NCBI GenBank assembly: GCA_964613795.1
Contig: CAZTJR010000007.1
Span: forward strand, 1-64,000
DNA from: Chromatocurvus sp964613795
GTDB lineage: Bacteria > Pseudomonadota > Gammaproteobacteria > Pseudomonadales > Halieaceae
Reading direction: 5' to 3'
DNA length: 64,000 bases
Shown here in pieces: positions 1 to 7,403 of the stretch (positions within the stretch are counted from its first letter, which is position 1; every line of letters starts with the position of its first letter). The position numbers and the translations under genes were made by a program. The notes below the pieces were generated by a model. It was not told the DNA's origin, searched no databases, and worked only from the letters and a program-made list of their open reading frames with translations.

Positions 1-55
1 GAGCGCAACCTTGCCAAGGTTGAGGTCGCCGGTTCGAATCCGGTTTCCCGCTCCA
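1..55 (+). tRNA. tRNA-Gly (anticodon GCC), 5' end cut by window
   Basis: The window starts inside this tRNA. The anticodon stem-loop with GCC at 13-15, the T arm (GGTTCGAATCC) and the 3' acceptor strand ending in encoded CCA at 53-55 are all visible. The D arm and 5' acceptor strand lie upstream of base 1. It sits 16 nt before tRNA-Cys, matching the glyW-cysT order of Enterobacteria. Confidence 0.95.
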
Positions 56-71
56 ATATCTCCGGATTACA

Positions 72-145
72 GGCTCGGTGGCAGAGTGGTTATGCAGCGG
101 ATTGCAAATCCGTCAACGCCGGTTCGATTCCGACCCGAGCCTCCA
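72..145 (+). tRNA. tRNA-Cys (anticodon GCA)
   Basis: A complete 74-nt cloverleaf. The acceptor strand GGCTCGG pairs with CCGAGCC near the 3' end, the anticodon GCA is at 104-106, the T arm GGTTCGATTCC is at 121-131, and CCA is encoded at 143-145. In E. coli the next gene would be leuZ (tRNA-Leu UAA). Here the sequence continues into an integrase remnant instead, and a tRNA-Leu(UAA) appears only at 19905. Confidence 0.97.
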
Positions 146-227
146 TATAAATTAATCGCTTACGGTGTTTCGCCGCGAGAAGAGCAGCCTCCTGGTACGG
201 TCTTGGTACACCAGCGAGGCTTGAACG

Positions 228-520
228 ACGGCGAGCTACCGGAAACGCGGGGACAAGTGGCGGGCCATCATGGTGCCAGTGCCACAAGGCCGAATCCAAA
301 ACCTTTCCGACGAAGCGCGATGTCCAGATATTGGTGCGCAGCATCGATGGTGCCATGGACATCGGCGAACATTTCGACCTGTCCAAGCGCACCATGACGG
401 GTGTTATAGACCGCTACCTGCAAGAGAACGCCGATCTCCCTAAATACCACGGCAACACCCTGGCCCGTTGGCGTGAGTTCCTGGGGCTGGTGAAGCTGCG
501 CCAGGTACAGCCGAGCCCAC
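228..520 (+). pseudogene. Decayed tyrosine recombinase (phage integrase), N-terminal part
   Basis: In the frame starting at 228 the sequence reads T-A-S-Y-R-K-R-G-D-K-W-R-A-I, the typical opening of phage/island integrases, but the initiator is ACG where ATG would be expected. Near 275-286 the homology moves to another frame. There it continues as K-A-E-S-K-T-F-P-T-K-R-D and then the core-binding region with R-Y-L-Q-E and L-A-R-W-R-E-F-L-G. Homology fades near 510, and the catalytic domain (R-H-R-Y) is absent. It lies about 80 nt downstream of tRNA-Cys, the usual place for an integrase that uses the tRNA 3' end as attachment site. A lost start, a frameshift and missing catalytic residues mark it as a dead gene. 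Recognition rests on motif memory only. Confidence 0.72.
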
Positions 521-870
521 ATCATCGGCACTGGCAGATCTTGAGGAAACCGCGCTGCTGGGCTTCAACCATGTGCCGGCGTTATGCCCGACCGCTCCGA
601 AAAGTCCCTTCCAGTGAGCTTATCTGAACGTCAGGCCTGCCAGCGTGGTCACCGAGATCGAGGAAGGCGCTTCCGCTTGGGCGCCGGCGCGGTGCCGCAA
701 AAGTCCCTTCCCGCGGTACGCGGGCCAGCGCAATTTGCAAGAACATTGAACCCGATATCTTTTTTTACAATCTCCTGCAGCAAATAGTCATAAGCTTTTC
801 AAAATTCCAATTAACTATAAACATCTGGGCAAGCTCTTTGGTGCCTAAGGTAGGGGAGATACTGTCCGAT
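521..870 (+). other. Non-coding stretch after integrase remnant
   Basis: No convincing gene is seen. The only structure noted is a 13-nt direct repeat AAAAGTCCCTTCC at 600-612 and 699-711, preceded in both cases by CCG. The short open frames here look like decayed sequence. AT content rises after 740, and the stretch probably contains the promoter of the gene at 871. Confidence 0.5.
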
Positions 871-1464
871 ATGACTCATAGCACTGATTGCAGCCCATCC
901 ATACAACCGCGCCCTCCAGCGGGCGCCGTGACAGATTTCCGCTTCATCCGCTTTTTTGCCTGCGTCTTTTTGCTTTTTTGCAATGTAAGTGTTGCCAACG
1001 CAAGTGATTGCTTGGATCCAGCAAATCTGGGTACGGTCGGCAATAGCGGAGAATGTGCAGGGATGCTGATCGTGAACCGCGCAATGCTCTTTACCGCGAA
1101 AAATGATGGCACCTATGCGATCAACGGCGCTGACGGTAATGTTTATACCTTTGGTAACAGTCAATATAATATCTTCACGGGGCAGGTCGACAATCTGACC
1201 CAATATGACGCCACACTAAACGGTTGGGCAGCCCTTGAGGTGTCTGCAGCGCATGTCCCTTCGTTCTCTTTTTCCACCTCGGCAGGAAGTGCCGCCAGAG
1301 AGAGCCTGATCGAGCAAGGCTGGACAATTGATCGCGACGCGCTAATGGAGGACTTGACCGCAGCCTCTTTGACATCGTCGCCGGTGCCCAATGTGTCGGG
1401 CCTGCTGCTTGGGCTGATTTTGCTACTGCTGGGCTTATTTAGCGACCGCCGGCTGCCCAGCTGA
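871..1464 (+). CDS. Secreted protein with C-terminal CTERM-like sorting tail (possible exosortase H substrate)
   Basis: A 197-residue protein of unknown function. A hydrophobic signal peptide lies at about residues 24-43 (F-I-R-F-F-A-C-V-F-L-L-F), with likely cleavage after A-N-A. The body contains L-T-Q-Y-D-A-T-L-N-G-W-A-A, a pattern reminiscent of BspA-type surface repeats. The C terminus has a V-P-N-V-S-G motif, about 14 hydrophobic residues, then a basic S-D-R-R cluster. This is the tripartite layout of exosortase substrates, and V-P-N-V-S-G loosely resembles the IPTL-type motif sorted by exosortase H, which is encoded at 14070-14573. ATG 871 was chosen because a purine-rich GGGGAG lies 12 nt upstream; a TTG 33 nt earlier is possible. 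The gene lies between an integrase remnant and a degraded tRNA-like repeat, so it may be island cargo. Confidence 0.6.
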   Translation: MTHSTDCSPSIQPRPPAGAVTDFRFIRFFACVFLLFCNVSVANASDCLDPANLGTVGNSGECAGMLIVNRAMLFTAKNDGTYAINGADGNVYTFGNSQYNIFTGQVDNLTQYDATLNGWAALEVSAAHVPSFSFSTSAGSAARESLIEQGWTIDRDALMEDLTAASLTSSPVPNVSGLLLGLILLLLGLFSDRRLPS

Positions 1465-1636
1465 CCCCAGGGCATTACTGGCGATCCAGCAACCAGCATT
1501 GCGCGGCGCGGCGGCCTGCCCCCTAGACGTTGCCCGGCGGAACCCCGAGAGGATTGTGGCGGTCACCGACCGTTGACGCGTCTCTGTAACAGCGCAACGT
1601 CGGGTATCGGACATATTGCCCGGCATGGTCTACGCG

Positions 1637-1659
1637 GGTTCGCTCCCGATCCGAGCCCC
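1637..1659 (+). repeat. Degenerate copy of the tRNA-Cys 3' end (att-like)
   Basis: These 23 bases match the tRNA-Cys 3' portion at 121-143 at 19 positions (GGTTCG, CCGA and CCGAGCC are shared), and TATA-like sequence follows in both. No full cloverleaf can be folded upstream. The likely reading is an old attachment-site duplication at the far end of a small integrated element (about 121-1660). Chance T-arm similarity or a tRNA relic are alternatives. Confidence 0.4.
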
Positions 1660-1681
1660 TTCAATATGATAAAGTCGTGGA

Positions 1682-2209
1682 ATGATGCGATCTGATCAGC
1701 AAGCTCTCAAGACGCCGGCCGCGCAGCGGCTGCGCGAGTTCGTCGACAGGCAACAGCTGTGGGATCTTCTCGTTGATTACTGCATTTATCTCGACCGCAT
1801 GGAGCTCGAGTCGCTCGCGGCGCTCTTCACCCCTGACTGTGTCGTGGTCTACGGTGAGGGCCCTTTGTTTCAATCCAGCGGGGCAATGGCGCTTGCAGTC
1901 TCACTTGAGCGCATGTGGCGCTGGTCGCGAACGTCGCATCATCTGTCCAATGTGCGTATCACGTTCGAGGACGAGGATGCCGCGCACGTGATCAGCTACG
2001 TCATGGCCTGGCATGAGCGACATGACGGCTCCGTCGCTACTGTTTACGGGCAGTATCGGGATCGAATTGTGCGTACCGCAGAGGGTTGGCGCATTGCCGA
2101 GCGGCGCATGTTCATGAACGGGTCGGACGCGGGATTCACGGTTCCTATCACGCCGGCCGAACGTCGGCCGGCGCCACCGGGCTGGACAGCTCCGGATATC
2201 GAGCGCTAA
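1682..2209 (+). CDS. SnoaL-like / NTF2-fold protein
   Basis: A 175-residue protein with the hallmarks of the SnoaL_4 (NTF2-like) fold. These are an N-terminal helix with L-W-D-L-L-V-D-Y-C-I-Y-L-D-R-M-E, then L-A-A-L-F-T-P-D-C-V-V-V-Y, H-H-L-S-N-V-R-I-T-F, and a terminal sheet with G-Q-Y-R-D-R-I-V-R-T-A-E-G-W-R-I. The family includes ring-hydroxylating dioxygenase beta-like subunits, polyketide cyclases, dehydratases and isomerases that act on small ligands in the cone-shaped cavity. The substrate cannot be told from the sequence. It starts at ATG 1682, with a second ATG directly following. It converges with the TPR gene 11 nt downstream and has no operon partner. Confidence 0.75.
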   Translation: MMRSDQQALKTPAAQRLREFVDRQQLWDLLVDYCIYLDRMELESLAALFTPDCVVVYGEGPLFQSSGAMALAVSLERMWRWSRTSHHLSNVRITFEDEDAAHVISYVMAWHERHDGSVATVYGQYRDRIVRTAEGWRIAERRMFMNGSDAGFTVPITPAERRPAPPGWTAPDIER

Positions 2210-2220
2210 GCGTTCGCATC

Positions 2221-4350
2221 TCACTGCAGATGCGGCAGATTTTTCCGCGCTAGTTCACGCTGTCTTGCCAGTTCCTCGTCGATATATTGAAAGGATTTAT
2301 CTGACTCGGCGCGCCTACGCAGTGGTTTGAGCAAAGGATCTCTGGACGTCCACCATTCCAGCCATCCGTGCTCTACCGCCTGTGCGAGTTCTTGCGTTGC
2401 CGTGTCAAGGTCGCCGTAAAAAGCGGCGATGCGCGCGGCCAGGTAATCCAGCGCACTATCGGTATAAATGCGTCCTCGCGCGCTCTCAAGTCGGGAAGTG
2501 CACTCGGCCGCGTAAGCATTTGCGGTGTCCTCGTCTCCTGTCTGCCGGAGCGCAAGGGCGAGCTCTATTCCCGGACTGCACATGGCTGTGCCGAAGCGGT
2601 CGGCGTCACTGAACATTTTATCGATACCTGTCAGTATCTTCGCGGCGATCGCGTCATTGCCGTCGAGATAGTGGTACCAGGCGGCCTCAAACGCGATCCA
2701 GGGATCGTCAGGGTTTGCGGCACGCTGGAAAGCCATCCGCTCGTGCAGTTTTTCATAGTCTCCCTCGATCAGCAGCACATTGGTGTCGCCACCCACGAGA
2801 TTTGCCAGTGGTTTGAATGCCTCTGCCATTTGCAGCCCAAACAACACGCCAGCATAGGCCTCGCGATAGGCGGGAGTTTCCGGTGACAATTCAGCGGCAC
2901 GCTGCCAGTGGGTCAGACTGAGCAAAAGCTTGCCCTCGCGGAAAGCGGCATCGGCCAGACCCCTGTGACCCAGTGGGTTGTCGGGTGCCAGTGCGATAAG
3001 CCGATCAAAAGTCTCGCGCGCAAGATTGAATTGACCGCGTAATGACTGCTCGAAGCCCAGATTATGAAGAATTGCCGGCGCGGTCGGGTCAAGTTCTGCT
3101 GCGTTCTCCAATGCCCGCATGGCTTCCACGTAGCGTTGCTCGGCCTTTAAGGAAAGGTAGCGCCACAGATGAACGTCTGGAAGATTGGGGTTTAGCGAGA
3201 TGGCTTTGTCAAAGTGCGAGAGTGCTGTGATGTGATTCTGTAATAGTGCTTCCACCCGCCCCAGATTCGCAAAGGCCTCGGGAAAGCCATCATTCAGGAC
3301 AAGGGCGCGTTCCACGTTCTGCCTGGCAACACGCGCAGCGACCGACGGGTCGATAGTGCCGAACGTCTCTCCGCCGTCTGCCAGCAGCCACATTGTCTCC
3401 GCCAGTCCGACGTAGGCGGGTGCGTATTCCGGATCGAGGCCAATGCTTTGCTCGAACAGACGCCGGGATTGCTTGATGGCTTCGGCTGTCCGGTCACGCA
3501 GCCCAGCTCTGCCCTTCAGGTAGAACACGTAGGCATCGCTGCTTGCTGTTTTCGACCCCGCCAGCTCTCCTGCGTCTAGATAGCGATCCTGGAGGAGGTT
3601 GGTAACAGAGCGGGCGATGTCTTCCTGCACGCTGAAGATGTCCCTGAGCGCCCGGCTGAAGCTTTCTGACCAGAGCACCGCGCCATCCTCTGTGCTGACA
3701 AGCTCTGTGCGCACACGGAGGCGGTTGCCGCTGGATTGCACGCTTCCGGTAAGCACGGAAGCCGTTCCAAGTTCACGGCCTACTGCGACCGGATCAAGCC
3801 CGTTTGCCGTCAGAGTGAAACTGGCGCTGCTGGAGGCCACCTTCAAATTCGCGATACGACCCAGCAGTGTCGTGAGCTCCTCGGCCAGACCCTCGGCAAG
3901 GAAGGCCTGATCCTGTGTGGGACTCAGGTCACGGAAAGGTATGATTGCCATGGATTGCTCGATCAACAACGCCGCAACGGAATCTGCCTCTCCGTCGAGT
4001 CGCTCCTTCAGCTGCTCGAACATAACGTAGCCTGATGCGGAGGCGCCGACGGCGATAATCAGGAGCCCGGACCAGTGCCAGATCGACAGCGGCTTGAGCT
4101 CACTTTCATCGGCACGGCCAGAGCGCGTGAGCCGCCCGCCCGAGAAATCGAAAAACCAGGAGATATAGCAGGCGATGGGAAAGCCCGCCACTGCGACCGT
4201 TCCCACGAGACTGCTTATCCACACAGGCAATGCGAATACCGGACCGAGCTCGTTGAATACCTGAATCAGGAGCCAGGCCGTCACGGTGTAGGCCGTGACG
4301 GCCTGTATCACGCCGCGTCGTCGAAGCTCAGGTAGAAAATCGTGCAGCAA
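2221..4350 (-). CDS. Membrane-anchored TPR protein with TolB-N/FlgO-like domain
   Basis: A 709-residue protein. The N terminus (F-L-P-E-L-R-R-R-G-V-I-Q-A) precedes two membrane segments at about 18-65, and a third lies near 95-112. This N-terminal block is typical of a large family of adenylate-cyclase-associated or stand-alone TPR proteins. Residues about 130-260 form the I-P-F-R-D-L...G-L-A-E-E-L-T-T-L-L domain (TolB-N/FlgO-like, proposed peptidoglycan or lipoprotein association). From about 275 to 640 tetratricopeptide repeats can be followed (for example P-E-Y-A-P-A-Y-V-G-L-A-E, F-P-E-A-F-A-N-L-G-R). It probably acts as a periplasmic scaffold or signalling protein; no enzyme domain is seen. 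The start appears to be TTG 4350, preceded by GGATCC. It is divergent from the PEP-CTERM gene. Confidence 0.75.
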   Translation of the reverse strand: MLHDFLPELRRRGVIQAVTAYTVTAWLLIQVFNELGPVFALPVWISSLVGTVAVAGFPIACYISWFFDFSGGRLTRSGRADESELKPLSIWHWSGLLIIAVGASASGYVMFEQLKERLDGEADSVAALLIEQSMAIIPFRDLSPTQDQAFLAEGLAEELTTLLGRIANLKVASSSASFTLTANGLDPVAVGRELGTASVLTGSVQSSGNRLRVRTELVSTEDGAVLWSESFSRALRDIFSVQEDIARSVTNLLQDRYLDAGELAGSKTASSDAYVFYLKGRAGLRDRTAEAIKQSRRLFEQSIGLDPEYAPAYVGLAETMWLLADGGETFGTIDPSVAARVARQNVERALVLNDGFPEAFANLGRVEALLQNHITALSHFDKAISLNPNLPDVHLWRYLSLKAEQRYVEAMRALENAAELDPTAPAILHNLGFEQSLRGQFNLARETFDRLIALAPDNPLGHRGLADAAFREGKLLLSLTHWQRAAELSPETPAYREAYAGVLFGLQMAEAFKPLANLVGGDTNVLLIEGDYEKLHERMAFQRAANPDDPWIAFEAAWYHYLDGNDAIAAKILTGIDKMFSDADRFGTAMCSPGIELALALRQTGDEDTANAYAAECTSRLESARGRIYTDSALDYLAARIAAFYGDLDTATQELAQAVEHGWLEWWTSRDPLLKPLRRRAESDKSFQYIDEELARQRELARKNLPHLQ

Positions 4351-4548
4351 GCAAGAGGATCCGCTAATAGACAGTTAGGGGCAGAGTAGCCGTCACCTCG
4401 CCTGTTGACAACAGCGCTCAGTCCGCCTCCAATCTGGGAATCGCGGAAAATACCGTGCAATGGCTGAGGAATTCCTGCAAGGCAAGTCACCATACTATCA
4501 ACACGCGCTGTTTTCAGGTTCAATGGTGAGAGGAAAGAGGGGAGATGG

Positions 4549-5541
4549 GTGTTAGAAACTACGCGTAGTGAGAGGCTGGTCCCGTCATGCTCGGCCTCAT
4601 TGCTGGTACTGCTATCTGTAACGGCGGACGCCGGCTTGATTCGTCGCGGCGGTGCCGGGACGGCAGTTGCTCCGCCCGTACCCGGCGAGGCCGTCTACAT
4701 GCTCGAAGCCAAAGCGCCGCGGTTTTCCTCTGACTCGGATAGCGCCAGAACGTTCGCGCTCTTGCAAACAGATCTAGACGCTGGCACACGCTTTTCGTTC
4801 TGGGAAGGCGATGGCGAAGCCTTCCAGGTACATCACGACTGGGGAAATGACTGCCCGCAATTTGTCTCGTGTTTCTTTACGCTGGGGCTGGATGAAGCGC
4901 TAGTGTGGGGCGGTCACGCTATCGGCGTGCCAGATGTACTTGTTGGAGATCCGCGTCTAATGGGTGACGCGGCCACGCCAGGTTTGCGCTTTGAGTGGCG
5001 CTTGCGCAGCGTCGGCAACCCTGACAACGTGCTGGTCTGGGCCGATGACGACCCCGAGGCTTTCCCAGGGCAGTACCTCGACTATAGCAATGCTTTTCAG
5101 AATGACGAACAAGCTGCACTGCCGGGCGGCTGCCATGTTGTCAAGGCAAAACGCCATAAAGAAGGCGGCTGTCAACCGATTGGCCTGGATACCTCACGAG
5201 GCGTGGACTCCCTGACCGGCGCCGATATTATTGAGCAGCTGGGACCGGGTCCAGCTGAACTGCAGCTTCAGGTGACTTACCGAGCGCCTGCCGGATTCGC
5301 GTTTTTTACAGTGGATCGTTTCACTGAAAACGATACGGACATTATCTCTGGCTTTACATTGTCGGATACGTTCGTCGCCGATGGCACTTACCCGGATCTG
5401 AGCGCGGCATCGTCTCCAATGCGGGTGGTGATTGGAGAGGTGCCCGAGCCGCCTGTACTTGTCCTGTTTGGCGTTGGCCTGCTGATGCTTGGTGGGTTGC
5501 GCTCCCGTTTCATGGCTGCGCCGGAACTGAATGCAGCGTGA
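4549..5541 (+). CDS. PEP-CTERM sorting domain protein
   Basis: A 330-residue exported protein with a short N-terminal hydrophobic stretch (S-A-S-L-L-V-L-L-S-V-T-A) as signal peptide. The C terminus is a classical PEP-CTERM signal: V-P-E-P-P, a hydrophobic helix (V-L-F-G-V-G-L-L-M-L-G-G-L) and basic R-S-R. Such proteins are processed by exosortases of the EpsH/XrtA type and usually go with exopolysaccharide export. The central domain is not recognised; it contains several Cys and many acidic residues. The start is GTG 4549: the ATG at 4545 is out of frame and stops after seven codons, and a GAAAGAGGGGA ribosome-binding sequence lies just upstream. The 3' end overlaps the convergent gene by 32 bp. 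No XrtA gene is in the window. Confidence 0.8.
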   Translation: MLETTRSERLVPSCSASLLVLLSVTADAGLIRRGGAGTAVAPPVPGEAVYMLEAKAPRFSSDSDSARTFALLQTDLDAGTRFSFWEGDGEAFQVHHDWGNDCPQFVSCFFTLGLDEALVWGGHAIGVPDVLVGDPRLMGDAATPGLRFEWRLRSVGNPDNVLVWADDDPEAFPGQYLDYSNAFQNDEQAALPGGCHVVKAKRHKEGGCQPIGLDTSRGVDSLTGADIIEQLGPGPAELQLQVTYRAPAGFAFFTVDRFTENDTDIISGFTLSDTFVADGTYPDLSAASSPMRVVIGEVPEPPVLVLFGVGLLMLGGLRSRFMAAPELNAA

Positions 5542-6286
5542 ATACCCCATGCAGCGCCGCATGGTCCGACAGATCCCGCCAATGCCCATCCGCGAGTCGC
5601 TCTGCGCGCACAGGTGTCAGGCCCCGGTAATACACCCTGTCAACAGGGAACATCGGTGCCCACACAGGAAACGTGCGGGCGTGGGCGCCATGCAGCTGCA
5701 TGAACAGCTCTTCGAGGCCCAGGTCATCGTGCAGGTGGCGCTCTGCCCGCTGTCGCCAGTCGTTGAAATCACCGGCGATGATCATGGGCTCATCCCGCGG
5801 TACGTGCTCGTCGATACGGCGGGTGAGGGCGCGCAGCTGCTCCCGACGTTCCTGCTCCAGCAGCCCGAGATGAACACACAGCACATGCAGTCGAACGCCT
5901 GTTTCCGGCAGATTGATGACGCCATGCAGAATGCTGCGGCTTGAGCGCGGAAAAATCGACACGTCGATGTTTTCCCAGGCAGTAAAGGGAAACTTGCTGA
6001 GAATGGCGTTGCCGTGGTCCCCTTTCCGGTAGATCGCGTTACGGCCATAGGCGAAGTGTGGCCAGACGCGATCGGCGAGAAACTCGAAGTGTGGCTGGTC
6101 GGGGTAGGTCAGCTGCTGCTGTTTCAGGGCGCTCTTGTCCGCCGCGCCGTGCACTTCCTGCAGGAAAACGATATCCGCTTCGGTAGTCTCGAGTCGTTCG
6201 CGCATGGCGTTAAGCACAAAGCGCCGGTTGCCCGTGCAATAACCTTTGTGGATATTGTAGGTCAGTATGCGCAGCTCGTCGCTCAT
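5510..6286 (-). CDS. Endonuclease/exonuclease/phosphatase (EEP) family hydrolase
   Basis: A 258-residue protein with the EEP-fold motifs: T-Y-N-I-H-K-G, F-L-Q-E-V with the metal-binding Glu, A-G-D-F-N-D-W and the terminal S-D-H-A. It resembles E. coli YbhP and is clearly paralogous to the protein at 20275-21063; both share F-A-Y-G-R-N-A and G-D-H-G-N-A. Start ATG 6286 overlaps the stop of the upstream phosphatidyltransferase gene (ATGA), so the two are translationally coupled. The nearest functional guess is hydrolysis of a phosphodiester, perhaps in lipid metabolism given both copies' neighbours, but the substrate is unknown. Its last 32 bp overlap the opposing PEP-CTERM gene. Confidence 0.82.
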   Translation of the reverse strand: MSDELRILTYNIHKGYCTGNRRFVLNAMRERLETTEADIVFLQEVHGAADKSALKQQQLTYPDQPHFEFLADRVWPHFAYGRNAIYRKGDHGNAILSKFPFTAWENIDVSIFPRSSRSILHGVINLPETGVRLHVLCVHLGLLEQERREQLRALTRRIDEHVPRDEPMIIAGDFNDWRQRAERHLHDDLGLEELFMQLHGAHARTFPVWAPMFPVDRVYYRGLTPVRAERLADGHWRDLSDHAALHGVFTLHSVPAQP

Positions 6287-6849
6287 TTGCCCTCGACTGT
6301 TCCGCGTGCATTCACCGCGCGGCGGGACCATGAGAGTACGTAGTGCACACCGCTGGCGATCGCCACCAGGGCAACCAGAATCGCGAGCGCTGAATCAACG
6401 GCAGGCGGCGATACGGAAACCAGCGCATCTCCCAGCACCGCAACCAGGTACAGAACCTGAACCCCCATGTTGATCTTGCTGAGAAACGTCGGTGCGAAAT
6501 CGAACGGGCCAATCAGCAAGCGGTACGCGCCAGCACCGAGCACGATGACCACGTCGCGGCCCACGACGATGATAGCTAGCCACCAGGGGAGGAGGCCAAC
6601 GCTTGCCAGCGACAGAAAAACGCAGACCATAAGCAGCTTGTCCGCCGCGGCATCCATCCCGGCACCGAGCGCGGAATGGGCATTCAGACGCCGCGCAAAA
6701 AAACCGTCAAGTGCGTCGGTGATGCCGGCGACAATGCCCAGGCCCAGTGCCCAGGCGTAGTCGTTGCGCAGAATCAGCAGAGCGATCGGTACTGCCATGA
6801 CCAATCGCATTCCCGTGAGCACGTTCGGTAGGTATTGCAGTCCCTGCAT
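6283..6849 (-). CDS. CDP-alcohol phosphatidyltransferase (PgsA-like)
   Basis: A 188-residue integral membrane enzyme. The family signature D-G-x2-A-R-x8-G-x3-D-x3-D is intact (D-G-F-F-A-R ... G-A-G-M-D-A-A-A-D) at about residues 46-67, with several hydrophobic helices. It transfers a phosphatidyl group from CDP-diacylglycerol to an alcohol. PgsA-type (glycerol-3-phosphate) is the closest guess, but the usual uvrC-pgsA pair would sit upstream of tRNA-Gly outside the window, so this may be a second paralogue with another acceptor. ATG 6849 was chosen because the N terminus L-Q-Y-L-P-N-V-L-T matches the family; the open frame extends further upstream without similarity. It is coupled to the EEP gene by a 4-nt overlap. 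Confidence 0.85.
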   Translation of the reverse strand: MQGLQYLPNVLTGMRLVMAVPIALLILRNDYAWALGLGIVAGITDALDGFFARRLNAHSALGAGMDAAADKLLMVCVFLSLASVGLLPWWLAIIVVGRDVVIVLGAGAYRLLIGPFDFAPTFLSKINMGVQVLYLVAVLGDALVSVSPPAVDSALAILVALVAIASGVHYVLSWSRRAVNARGTVEGK

Positions 6850-6974
6850 AGGTGTCGATGCCGTTGTTCGGCAGCCTCGGTAATAGGATAAACCAGTGCT
6901 TACTCTATCTTCATCAACCGCTGTTCGCATCTGTATCTTTCCGACGCTTGCACGTTGTCTGCTACAATTTTCAC

Positions 6975-7397
6975 ATGCTGCAGATAAACTCACAGATTGC
7001 CATTCCCCTCGAGGAAATCGAGATGATGCCAATCCGCGCCCAGGGCAGCGGTGGCCAGCATGTCAACAAGGTGTCGACGGCGATTCATCTGCGCTTCGAC
7101 AGCCAGTCTTCCTCGCTGCCAGAGCCCTATCGCAGCGCCCTGTTGGCGAGGCGCGATCATCGTATTACCGCCGAGGGCGTTGTCACGATCAAGGCACAGC
7201 GTTTCCGCAGCCAGGCGCGCAATCGGGAAGATGCGCTGGAACGTCTTGCAGAGCTGATTCGCCGCAGCAACGCCCCAAGAAAGAAACGCGTTGCCACCCG
7301 GCCCACGCTGGCATCGAAAAAACGGCGGCTTGACGGAAAAACCCACCGGGCCCGGCTCAAGGCCGGACGCGGTCGTGTCAGTTCTCGGGATGTCTGA
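6975..7397 (+). CDS. arfB: Alternative ribosome-rescue factor ArfB (YaeJ)
   Basis: A 140-residue peptidyl-tRNA hydrolase of the class I release-factor fold. The catalytic R-A-Q-G-S-G-G-Q-H-V-N-K motif (GGQ) is at about residues 22-33, and the C terminus is a Lys/Arg-rich tail (K-K-R-R-L-D-G-K and onward) that enters the mRNA channel of stalled ribosomes. It releases nascent chains from non-stop complexes without a stop codon. Length and layout match E. coli YaeJ. ATG 6975 is preceded by TACAAT at 6963-6968 and has no Shine-Dalgarno sequence, so a leaderless or very short-leader transcript is possible. It converges with the photolyase gene 6 bp downstream. Confidence 0.93.
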   Translation: MLQINSQIAIPLEEIEMMPIRAQGSGGQHVNKVSTAIHLRFDSQSSSLPEPYRSALLARRDHRITAEGVVTIKAQRFRSQARNREDALERLAELIRRSNAPRKKRVATRPTLASKKRRLDGKTHRARLKAGRGRVSSRDV

Positions 7398-7403
7398 GAT
7401 CGC

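Noticed and set aside
90..395. Open frame on the minus strand across tRNA-Cys and the integrase remnant
   Set aside because: It runs through the tRNA and opposes the recognisable integrase reading; no similarity to any family.
4549..5541. PEP-CTERM protein as a substrate of the nearby exosortase H
   Set aside because: The tail is a standard V-P-E-P type, which pairs with XrtA-like enzymes, not with XrtH.
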